Shown piece after piece: positions 1 through 7,906 of a stretch of DNA of 64,000 nt. Position numbers and translations under genes: made by a program. The stretch's first letter is position 1. The number at the start of each line of letters is the position of its first letter. Under the pieces are notes generated by a model that worked only from the letters and a program-made list of their open reading frames with translations, had not been told where the DNA came from and ran no database searches. Origin of the DNA: Sarcodiotheca gaudichaudii (Eukaryota; Rhodophyta; Florideophyceae; Gigartinales; Solieriaceae); the NCBI GenBank assembly GCA_032355985.1, contig JAUKVZ010000004.1, positions 1 to 64,000 on the forward strand. The letters run 5' to 3'.

Positions 1-395
1 CGATGGCGCTGGAGACCGAGGGCAAGGCGCTGGACTTCGACACGCTCTGCGCTGGGGTCCGCCGGGTCTTCGACGAGCCGGGCCACGGCCGGTACCTGGT
101 CGCCGAGTCGGACGCGGGCGGGGTCGTTGGCTGCCTGCTGATCACGTACGAGTGGTCGGACTGGCGTAACGGGCAGTTGTGGTGGATCCAGAGCGTGTAT
201 GTCGATCCCGGGCATCGCCGGCGTGGCGTGTTTAAGCGGCTGTACCGGGCGGTGCGCGAGCTGGGCGAATCAGTCGGCGGGGTCCTGGGTTACCGGCTGT
301 ATGTCGAGCGGGACAACGCCGAGGCGCAGCGCACGTATCGGTCCCTGGGCCTGTCGCCGACGGCGTACTGGGTTTATGAGGACCTGGACGGCTGA
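1..395 (+). CDS. GNAT family N-acetyltransferase, 5' end cut by window
   Basis: The visible 130 residues form a GNAT fold: the central IQSVYVDPGHRRRGV segment is the beta4 strand plus the acetyl-CoA pyrophosphate-binding R/QxxGxG/A-type loop, and YRLYVERDNAEAQRTYRSLG is the typical C-terminal helix before the last strand. The frame is open through the left edge, and proteins of this type normally have an N-terminal strand-helix segment before MALETEGKALD, so the ATG at 3 is probably internal and the gene partial. The substrate cannot be told from the sequence. Aspartate is mostly coded GAC here, as in the next 670 bases, unlike most of the window. The gene lies on the upstream side of the suspicious join near 1070. 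Confidence 0.8.
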   Translation, partial: MALETEGKALDFDTLCAGVRRVFDEPGHGRYLVAESDAGGVVGCLLITYEWSDWRNGQLWWIQSVYVDPGHRRRGVFKRLYRAVRELGESVGGVLGYRLYVERDNAEAQRTYRSLGLSPTAYWVYEDLDG

Positions 396-537
396 GCCGT
401 GCCGTGGTTGTTTTGCCTGTTTATTGAATGGTTTGTCGGTCTGGACCGGCCGCCCCGCATGGCCGATAGGACCCAAGTGTCGCGCCCGGACTGCCGGGGG
501 TGACGGGTTTTGTTCAGCATGATCGACTGGGGACCGC

Positions 538-3234
538 GTGCTCGATCTGCCAACCAATCCGCGGGGGCCTGCCACGGGGCGTGGGGTTGCGCCCCGGGTG
601 CTGCTGATCGAGCCGGAGCGGGCCGATGCCGAGGCGATCACGGCGGCGATCGACGCGCGGTTCGGCGTCGGCGGCGTGACCGCGGTGCGGACGCTGTCCG
701 AGGCGCTGGGCTGTGTGCTGGACGAGTTCGACCTGGCGTTCTGCGCCGACGCCCTGCCGGACACCAGCGGGGTCAAGGCGATCGAAGAGCTGCTGCTGGA
801 GCGGCCCGACCTGCCGATCGTGATCCTGGCGAAGGACAACGCGCTCGCGGACGCGGCGGCGGCGATGCGCGAGGGCGCGTACGACTACCTGGTCAAGGCC
901 GGCGGTTACCTGGTCACGCTCCCCGCGGTGATCGAGAAGAACCTGGCGCTGCACCAGGTCAAGCAGGACAACGCCCGGCTTCAGGTCCAGCTCACCGCGA
1001 CGCTCGGGCAGTTACGCACGCGCAACCAGCAGTTGCAGGACCTGGTCAAGGAGCTGGAGACGATCGCCGCGACAGGGGCGGGCGTCATCCTGGGCAGCGC
1101 CGGATACATGAGCCCGGAGCAGGCGCGCGGCAAGGCCGTCGATCGACGCGCCGACATCTGGGCATTCGGCTGCATCCTCTATGAGTGCCTCACTGGCGAG
1201 CGCGCCTTCCCGGGCGACACCGTGACGGACTCAATCGCCGCGATCATCGAGCGCGATCCGGATCTGTCGAAGCTGCCCAAACGCACGCCGAAGCGCGTGA
1301 GCATGCTGCTGTCGCGCTGTCTGGAAAAGGACGCCAGCCATCGCCTGCGCGACATCGGCGATGCGCGTATTGAACTGCAGGAAGCGATCACCAATCGCGA
1401 GTGGACTGGCGCGCATGCGCTTGCCGAGAGCGGCGGGCAGAAGCGCGGGCGCGGCGGCGCGATCGGCTGGATCGCGGCAGTGGCTCTGGCCATTGCGCTG
1501 GCGCTGGTCATCAAGGAATGGGCGCCGTGGGATGCAGGCAGCGCACAGAGCGCCTCGGCCGTGCGGTTTACGATCCCGACGATCGAAACGCATGGCATTC
1601 GGGCATGGCCGACAGGCGATGTCACCATGTCGTGGGATGGATCGAAGATCGCATACTCAGCGCCGTACGAGGGAAAGAATGCGCTCTTCGTGCGCGACCT
1701 CAACTCATTTGAGACGCGCCAGATTCGAACCGACGACGAAACATGGGCGCCGATCTTTTCCCCTGACGGCGAATCGATCTACTACACCGAGCCGGGCCGA
1801 CTAATGCGCGCCTCACTTCGAGGCGGTCCGCCTTCGCGAATGTGCGAACTGGGGGGCATTCGCGCGTTCTCGAAGTGCGTGACGGATGACGGCGCGCTCT
1901 TCTTCATGGCGAACTATGGACAGACTCTGTATTGCCTTCCCGGTCCGGGCGAGGATCTTGTTGAGTTGGCGAAAGCCTCGTCAGAACAAGGCATCCTCGG
2001 CTTGCAGGAGCCGGAGGCGCTTCCGGACAACAAGACGCTGATCGCCAACTGCTGGACGGGTTACAACATCGACGATCACGAGCTCGTCACGATTTCGCGC
2101 GAGTCCGGAAGCGTGACGAGGTTGGGCGTGGCCGGTCTCATGCCGCGCGTGTTCGACGATCGGCACATCATCTTTCATCGGAACACATCGCTCTTCCTGC
2201 TTCCGTTTGATTTCAAGACGAATACGCCGGCGGGGCCGGAACGGCTTGTGCTGGAGGGGGTCGCGTGCGACGCCTGGTCTGAAGATCCGATGTACGCCGC
2301 ATCTCGCAAGGGTGATCTCATCTACGTGCCGGGCGATCGCACAAGCGCCGGGCGAAGCATGGTGCGTGTCGATCAGGCCGGGAATATCTCGCCGCTGCCG
2401 CTCGACACCGGCGCGTACTACGACGAAGTCTCGGTGTCTGATGACGGTCGGCGCATTGCCGTCAACATGCTCGACAGGACGCTGCAGACCTGGACATTTG
2501 ATCTGCAGTCTCGCTCGCGCTCACTCGCCAATGCCGAAGGCGAAGCAAATGCTATTCGCATCTCACCGGATGGGTCTGCACTCGCGATGATCATCAGCAG
2601 TATCGAACACGGCTACGGCAAGCCGAAACTGACGATCCGGCGCGAGGGCGACGCCGAAGCGCGCTTTCTGGAGGTCGATGCGGGGGCCTATGTGCCCGCG
2701 GACTGGCTGAACGACGGCAGCGCGATCGTTGCAGCCTTCAGTAAGACCCCTGACGCGCCGTCCGACATTGTGCTCGTCTCACTGGATGAGCCTCCTGTCA
2801 TCACGCCGATACTCTCCGGAGAAGCATCGGAGTTCCCGGCCGAGTTGTCGCCTGATGAAAAGTGGCTGCTCTTCTGGACGGATGAGTCGGGGCCGTACTC
2901 ACTCTATGTGTGCGCCTATCCATACGACGGCAGGCGCTGGCGCATCGCCGGGGCAGTCGGCGATGCGCTCTGGTCGCCCGATGGCAGCGAGATCTACTAC
3001 ACAGATGGCGATCGGATGATGGCGACGGAGTTCACGACGGATCCGAGCGTTGTCATCGGTGAGACGCGCGAGCTCTTCCGATCTCCCTGGGTCGGCGCAA
3101 CAGAGCCCTGGCCGGAGTTTGATCTGATGCCCGATGGCTCCTTCGCGATGATCGCGCCCGCTGAGTGGGAGCGCACAGCGCCATACCTGCACATCATCAT
3201 GAACTGGTCATCAGAACTTGAGCAGAGCGAATAG
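538..3234 (+). CDS. Hybrid ORF: receiver domain and coiled coil joined to the C-half of a Ser/Thr kinase with TM segment and beta-propeller
   Basis: The GTG at 538 opens an 898-residue frame. Residues 20-135 form a response-regulator receiver fold; by alignment to the DLxLPD motif the phospho-acceptor Asp is Ala70, with Asp next to it at 71. Residues 136-178 are a coiled coil ending KELETIAAT, which in known receiver-GGDEF cyclases leads into DPLTGL. Instead, residues 180-285 begin abruptly at GVILGSAGYMSPEQARGK, the activation segment of a Hanks-type kinase. The N-lobe, catalytic HRD and DFG are absent, so this cannot be an active kinase. A TM helix lies at about 308-325, followed by a TolB/WD40-like propeller with repeats such as FSPDGESIYY. 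Codon use changes near nt 1070. Each half is well recognised; that they form one real protein is doubtful. Confidence 0.55.
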   Translation: MLDLPTNPRGPATGRGVAPRVLLIEPERADAEAITAAIDARFGVGGVTAVRTLSEALGCVLDEFDLAFCADALPDTSGVKAIEELLLERPDLPIVILAKDNALADAAAAMREGAYDYLVKAGGYLVTLPAVIEKNLALHQVKQDNARLQVQLTATLGQLRTRNQQLQDLVKELETIAATGAGVILGSAGYMSPEQARGKAVDRRADIWAFGCILYECLTGERAFPGDTVTDSIAAIIERDPDLSKLPKRTPKRVSMLLSRCLEKDASHRLRDIGDARIELQEAITNREWTGAHALAESGGQKRGRGGAIGWIAAVALAIALALVIKEWAPWDAGSAQSASAVRFTIPTIETHGIRAWPTGDVTMSWDGSKIAYSAPYEGKNALFVRDLNSFETRQIRTDDETWAPIFSPDGESIYYTEPGRLMRASLRGGPPSRMCELGGIRAFSKCVTDDGALFFMANYGQTLYCLPGPGEDLVELAKASSEQGILGLQEPEALPDNKTLIANCWTGYNIDDHELVTISRESGSVTRLGVAGLMPRVFDDRHIIFHRNTSLFLLPFDFKTNTPAGPERLVLEGVACDAWSEDPMYAASRKGDLIYVPGDRTSAGRSMVRVDQAGNISPLPLDTGAYYDEVSVSDDGRRIAVNMLDRTLQTWTFDLQSRSRSLANAEGEANAIRISPDGSALAMIISSIEHGYGKPKLTIRREGDAEARFLEVDAGAYVPADWLNDGSAIVAAFSKTPDAPSDIVLVSLDEPPVITPILSGEASEFPAELSPDEKWLLFWTDESGPYSLYVCAYPYDGRRWRIAGAVGDALWSPDGSEIYYTDGDRMMATEFTTDPSVVIGETRELFRSPWVGATEPWPEFDLMPDGSFAMIAPAEWERTAPYLHIIMNWSSELEQSE

Positions 3235-3239
3235 CCGCG

Positions 3240-4061
3240 CTACTCGATCGTCAGCCCGTCCCACGCCAGACTCATGCCCTCGGGCATCGTCTCCTGCGTC
3301 TCGGCATGCTTGACCTGATGCGCCATGTGCACGAACCACGTCTGCGTCGCTTCGATGCGCCCGGCGGTCTCGATCGCCTGATCGACTGTCAGATGCGTCG
3401 GATGGTTGCGCGGGCGCAGGCAGTCCAGCACCAGCGTTGAAAGATCGGTGAGCGAGGACCATGTGTCCGTCGGGATCTTCGAGACGTCGGTGCAGTAGGC
3501 GAGCGGGAAGAAATCCGGCCGCTTCAATGTCGAACCCGGCGCGATATCAATCCTGAAGCCGAGGATGGGCAGGCGCCCGTGCATGAGGCGCAGCGGCTCG
3601 AAGCGGATGCCGTGCAGATCCATCGGCCGGCCCGGCTCGAGCAGATGCGGGATGAGCGTGGCGACGAAACTCTTGTTGACGTTGTTCGTGTAATCGAAAA
3701 TGTGCTGATAGACACGATGCAACGCTTCCATCGTGTGCTCTTCGGCGTAGATATCGATGGGCGCCTGCATGACGGCGTTGAATCGGCGCACTTCATCCAG
3801 GCCGAAGACGTGATCGACATGATTATGCGTAAAGAGCACCGCGTCGAGGCGATTCAGCCCGGCCCGCAGCGCCTGGATGCGCAGATCGGGCGTGGTGTCG
3901 AGCAGCACGACGCGCTCATCGCCGGATGTGTCGGTCCACTCAAGGCAGGCGCCGGTGCGCAGGCGCGTATCGCGCGGATCGTCACTCGTGCATGTGTCGC
4001 AGGAGCAGCCGATCGCGGGAATGCCCGCTGAGGTTCCGGTGCCGAGGAAGGTGAAGCGCAT
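3240..4061 (-). CDS. MBL-fold metallo-hydrolase, PhnP-like
   Basis: This 273-residue protein starts MRFTFLGTGTSAGIP, the usual beginning of the PhnP/RNase Z-like branch of metallo-beta-lactamases; the longer frame upstream lacks any family sequence, so the ATG at 4061 is chosen. Visible features are the zinc-binding motif THNHVDHVFGLDE, an N-terminal Cys cluster (CSCDTC) like the extra zinc site of PhnP, LLDTTPDLR, and late His residues (FVHMAHQ). PhnP hydrolyses 5-phosphoribosyl 1,2-cyclic phosphate, but no other phn gene is nearby, so the substrate here is unknown. Its start is only 52 bases from the divergent pyrophosphohydrolase gene, so the two promoters must share that gap. Confidence 0.8.
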   Translation of the reverse strand: MRFTFLGTGTSAGIPAIGCSCDTCTSDDPRDTRLRTGACLEWTDTSGDERVVLLDTTPDLRIQALRAGLNRLDAVLFTHNHVDHVFGLDEVRRFNAVMQAPIDIYAEEHTMEALHRVYQHIFDYTNNVNKSFVATLIPHLLEPGRPMDLHGIRFEPLRLMHGRLPILGFRIDIAPGSTLKRPDFFPLAYCTDVSKIPTDTWSSLTDLSTLVLDCLRPRNHPTHLTVDQAIETAGRIEATQTWFVHMAHQVKHAETQETMPEGMSLAWDGLTIE

Positions 4062-4113
4062 GGCGGCACAGGATAGGCGGTGGGGCGGTAGGCTGTCTGC
4101 AAGAGGATCAACC

Positions 4114-4488
4114 ATGCCGCATGAAGATTCAACGAACGACTCCATCAGCGCGCTGCAGACGAAGATTCACGCCTTCGTCGAAGCGCGAGAGTGGCGTCAG
4201 TTTCACAGCCCGCGCAATCTGGCCGCGGCTATCTCCGTCGAAGCTGCCGAAATCCTGGAGCACTTTCGCTGGACGACGGATGAGCAGGCGTGGGAAGTCA
4301 AGGAAGACGCCGATCGCCTGCGCGAGGTCGCGATGGAGCTTGCGGATGTGTGCATCCTGACTTTCGAGCTGGCGCACAATCTCGATATCGATCTGGCGAC
4401 ATCGATCCGCGAGAAACTGGCGGTCAATGAGGAGCGGTATCCCGTGGAGAAGGCGAAGGGAAGCAGCGCGAAGTACAACGAGCTGTAG
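4114..4488 (+). CDS. MazG-like nucleotide pyrophosphohydrolase
   Basis: The product is a 124-residue all-alpha NTP-PPase of the MazG/RS21-C6 (dCTPase-like) group, which splits non-canonical or excess (d)NTPs to monophosphate and pyrophosphate. The Mg-binding ExxE...ExxD pattern is visible as EAAEILEHFRW followed by REVAMELADVCILTF, and the C-terminal VEKAKGSSAKYNEL is typical of the family. The ATG at 4114 is preceded by AAGAGGA at a good distance; longer upstream reading would enter the divergent hydrolase gene. It stands alone and ends 9 bases before the stop of the convergent kinase gene. It is likely a cytoplasmic housekeeping enzyme cleaning the nucleotide pool. Confidence 0.85.
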   Translation: MPHEDSTNDSISALQTKIHAFVEAREWRQFHSPRNLAAAISVEAAEILEHFRWTTDEQAWEVKEDADRLREVAMELADVCILTFELAHNLDIDLATSIREKLAVNEERYPVEKAKGSSAKYNEL

Positions 4489-4497
4489 CGCAGCGCC

Positions 4498-7400
4498 TTA
4501 CTCCGATGCGGCCGCTTCCGGCGCCTTGCTCGCCCACATCTGCGCCTGATCGGGTTTCTCCCATGATTCGTACAGGCTAATGATGCGCTTCAGCGTCTTT
4601 TCCTGGAACTGCACGTTGGGCGATTCTTCCGCCATGATCGCTTCGTACGCCGCCATCAGCTCCGTCTCGGCCTCTTCGTACCGTCCCTGTCCGGAAAGCG
4701 CTTCACCGATCGCGCTGCGCACAAACACGGCGCGCTGATTGCCCTCGGTTCCGACTTCCTGTCGAATCCGATAGCACTCCCTGTACGCCTGCTCGGCCTC
4801 CGGATAGAGTTCGAGATTCAGGCAACTGCTTCCCAGTTGCGAATACGCCGATCCTCGAAGCGCGATGTCCTGCGGATCCTCCAGCGCCTCCATCTGTTCC
4901 GCGTATTTCTGCCAGAACACACGCACTTCGCTTTCGCGATCGATGTTGCGAAGTGCGGAGATATAGTCATACGCCGTCATGAACGTGTCTCGATTCTCGA
5001 TGCCCAGAACTTCGCGCTGAAGTTCATAGACCTCAAAATAGAGCTCAGCCGCTTCCTCGTGGCGCTCCTGCGATTTGAGAAGCCCCGCCAGGCTCACGAG
5101 CGGGCTGACACGACTAAGACTCTCGTGATTGAGAATCCTTCGATGGCTCTCGATCACCATCCTGAAGAGCTCTTCAGCGCGCCGGGGGTTGTCGCTGTAG
5201 CGCTCAATCCACGCGAGGTTGTTCAATGAGATGAGCGTATCCGGGTGATCCTCACCGAATGATCGAAGATAGATCTCCGTGATCTCGCGCCCGAGCGGCT
5301 TCGCTGCATCCCAGTCGCCCTGGCGCATATACGCAACGAGAAGAGAGTTGCGCGAAATGAGTGTGTCGGAATGCTCCTCGCCAAGCATGCGCGTGCGCAC
5401 CTCGACTGATTCCCTGAGAAGCGGGATCGCCTCATCAAATCGCTGCTGCGCGCTTAACAGATTGGCGTAGTTGGTCTTGGCGAGCATGGTGGTCGGATGC
5501 TCAGGCCCGAATGTCCGGACCATGCCGTCGATCGCGCTGACATACAGCTCCTCGGCGGCTTCCGACTGTCCGAGATTTTCCTTGAAGACCGCGATGTCCG
5601 TCATCGAACGCAATGTGAATGGATGATCTTCCCCGAACGCCTCCCTGCGCACGTCGTATGCGCCCGTCAGGAGTTCCTCAGCCTTCTCGTAGTCACCGCG
5701 GATGTAGTAGAAAACGCCGGCGCCCGCGAGCAGTTCACTGCTTGATGCCGGGTCATCGACCAGACCGGCCTCTCGAAGAAGAAGCGCTTCTTCGTATGTG
5801 GCCTCAGCCTCATCCAGTCGACCAAGATCCGTGTAGCAGAGCGCAAGATTGGTCATGGTGGTGATGGTTTCACCATGTTCCCGGCCAAGGTGTTCGATCC
5901 GGATGGCAAGCGCTTCCTGATACAGTTCGAGCGCTTCATCATTGCGACTCAGATCACCGTAGAGCACACCAAGATTGTTGATCGCCGTCGAGTACAGCAT
6001 CTGATCCGGCGTGAGATCCGCCCGAGCGCGATCGGCTGCGATCACGAGTTGCTTTTCAGCTTCCTCGAAGTTCGAAATCATGCGATACGTGCCGCCGATT
6101 GTGTCGCGCACTGAGATCTCGATCTCCGGCTGATCAGCAAGCTCCGTCTCGATGCGCTTCGTGGCGTCGGAGAGAATGCTCTCCAGAAGCTCGGTGTCCC
6201 GGCCCGCGGCGACTGTCGGATCGACACTCTCAAGAATCGACGTCAGAAACTCGCTCGTCCGCTCCGCTTTGGTGGCCTCCGTCTTGGCGCGCTCGGCTTC
6301 AACGATGGCGCGCGCCTCGGCTTCTTCGGCGCGCACCCGATCGGCCTCAGACTGCGCCAGCGCCTCCATGGCGATGGCTCGCTGCTGAGTTGCGCTGATT
6401 GCGAACACCGTTGACACGATCACGCCGGCGACCAGCAGCACGAACGCCGCGGCAAGACCCGCAACCAGTCCCTTGTTGCGCCGTCCGAACTTCTTGAGCT
6501 GATACAGCGAACTCGGCGGACGCGCGGCGATGGGCTGATCATCCAGATAGCGATGGATGTCCGCCGACATGGCGCTGGCCGTGAGATAGCGCCGATCCTT
6601 CTCCTTCTCGAGCGCCTTGCCGACGATCGTTTCGACATCGCCGCGAAAGACGCGATTGATCGTGCTCAGCGGCGCCGGATCATCCTCGCGAATGATGCGC
6701 GCCGCCTCGTGAATCATTTTCTGCTGAAGTTCATACGGCAGGCGCCCGGCGAGCAGCTCGTAACAGATCACACCAAGGGCGTACACATCGCTGCGCGTAT
6801 CAAGCTCGTTGGGATCACCCGAGACCTGCTCCGGGCTCATGTACGGAATGGTGCCGATGAGCTGGCCGACATCCGTCTGAATCGTCGTGACCTGAATGTC
6901 GGAGTCCGTCGATCGTGCAACGCCGAAATCGAGAATCTTCGGCTGGCCGTCTTCGGTGACGAGAATGTTGCTCGGCTTGAGATCGCGATGGATGACGCCC
7001 TTGGAGTGCGCGTGCTGCACGGCGTCGCAGATGCGCGACATCAGCTCCAGACGCTGACGCGTGCCAAGCTTCATGCGATCGGCGTAATCCGTCAGTTCCT
7101 CGCCGCGCACAAGCTCCATGGCGAAAAAGGGCACGCGGCGACCGTGTTGATCGGTGTGCACGCCCGCTTCATAGATATGCGCGATGCCCGGATGCTCCAG
7201 GCGCCCGAGCACATCCGCTTCCTGTTCGAATCGCTTGAGAAGCTTCTCCGCCTCCCAGCCCAGACGGATCATCTTCAGCGCGACATCGCGCTGCGGTTGA
7301 TCCTGCCGCGCCAGATAGACGACACCCATGCCGCCTTCGCCCAGCTCGTCGATGATGCGATACTTGCCGACCTGTTCCGGCATGCTCCGGGGTGGAGCCG

Positions 7401-7536
7401 ACGCATCGGCGCCCGCCTCGGGGGCCATCGTCGGAAGATCGTCTCCATGCGGAACGATCGTCGGCTGCTCGTCGGGATTGTTGGAACGCCCGTCCGAGCC
7501 ACCCTGCGGGGCGGCCGGATCCTTGGGATCTGCCAT
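4498..7536 (-). CDS. Membrane Ser/Thr protein kinase with TPR sensor region
   Basis: The protein has 1012 residues. After a Pro/Asp-rich leader of about 45 residues comes a complete Hanks-type kinase (about 45-320): glycine loop GEGGMGVVY, lysine in VALKMI, catalytic HRDLKPSN, DFG in ILDFGVAR, and GTIPYMSPEQ. A single TM helix (about 365-385) is followed by an Ala/Glu-rich coiled coil and then a long TPR array of FEDAL-type repeats (NNLGVLYGDLSRNDEALELYQEAL and later copies). The array is predicted to lie outside the membrane as a sensing or docking domain. The start at 7536 is chosen because GGAGAG lies 6 bases upstream; the GTG 21 bases earlier would bury that site. This is a common planctomycete kinase architecture; its targets are unknown. 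Confidence 0.92.
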   Translation of the reverse strand: MADPKDPAAPQGGSDGRSNNPDEQPTIVPHGDDLPTMAPEAGADASAPPRSMPEQVGKYRIIDELGEGGMGVVYLARQDQPQRDVALKMIRLGWEAEKLLKRFEQEADVLGRLEHPGIAHIYEAGVHTDQHGRRVPFFAMELVRGEELTDYADRMKLGTRQRLELMSRICDAVQHAHSKGVIHRDLKPSNILVTEDGQPKILDFGVARSTDSDIQVTTIQTDVGQLIGTIPYMSPEQVSGDPNELDTRSDVYALGVICYELLAGRLPYELQQKMIHEAARIIREDDPAPLSTINRVFRGDVETIVGKALEKEKDRRYLTASAMSADIHRYLDDQPIAARPPSSLYQLKKFGRRNKGLVAGLAAAFVLLVAGVIVSTVFAISATQQRAIAMEALAQSEADRVRAEEAEARAIVEAERAKTEATKAERTSEFLTSILESVDPTVAAGRDTELLESILSDATKRIETELADQPEIEISVRDTIGGTYRMISNFEEAEKQLVIAADRARADLTPDQMLYSTAINNLGVLYGDLSRNDEALELYQEALAIRIEHLGREHGETITTMTNLALCYTDLGRLDEAEATYEEALLLREAGLVDDPASSSELLAGAGVFYYIRGDYEKAEELLTGAYDVRREAFGEDHPFTLRSMTDIAVFKENLGQSEAAEELYVSAIDGMVRTFGPEHPTTMLAKTNYANLLSAQQRFDEAIPLLRESVEVRTRMLGEEHSDTLISRNSLLVAYMRQGDWDAAKPLGREITEIYLRSFGEDHPDTLISLNNLAWIERYSDNPRRAEELFRMVIESHRRILNHESLSRVSPLVSLAGLLKSQERHEEAAELYFEVYELQREVLGIENRDTFMTAYDYISALRNIDRESEVRVFWQKYAEQMEALEDPQDIALRGSAYSQLGSSCLNLELYPEAEQAYRECYRIRQEVGTEGNQRAVFVRSAIGEALSGQGRYEEAETELMAAYEAIMAEESPNVQFQEKTLKRIISLYESWEKPDQAQMWASKAPEAAASE

Positions 7537-7906
7537 GGATCGCTCTCCGATCGTCACTCGTGGAAGGGCACGGACATCCGCCCCTCAGCCTGCGATCGCC
7601 CATTATGCCCGCTTGCCCCAGGTAGGGGGGGTGCAATCCACCCGAAAGCGACCTCGAAGTGCGGAATCATCCCGGTCAGCCCCAACTTCCACCGACAACG
7701 CCCGGAAACTCGGTTTGCAGGCCTTCAACTGGGGAACACGCCGATGATCTGTGGCGTATGTCTGAGACCGGCGCATCCCCTGCGCGCATCGACGGGGGTG
7801 GATCGCGCCTCCAGACCAGTGCTAAGGTAGATCCCCCATTCGCCGGGGGATTGTCACCGGAATCCGAGTCAGCCCGCCGCCAACGTCGGGCCAGCGAGAG
7901 TCGCCA
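7537..7906. other. Intergenic region between divergent kinase and P-type ATPase genes
   Basis: About 370 bases separate the two divergent starts and should hold both promoters. The short open frames in it show no family resemblance and no good ribosome sites. I see no convincing -10/-35 pair, metal-responsive dyad (MerR or ArsR type) or terminator; a G-run near 7625 and the AAGGTAGAT stretch near 7825 are the only local features. Confidence 0.4.

Noticed and set aside
6553-7830. Plus-strand frame of 425 codons opposite the kinase
   Set aside because: No domain, and the opposite strand holds the complete kinase motifs.
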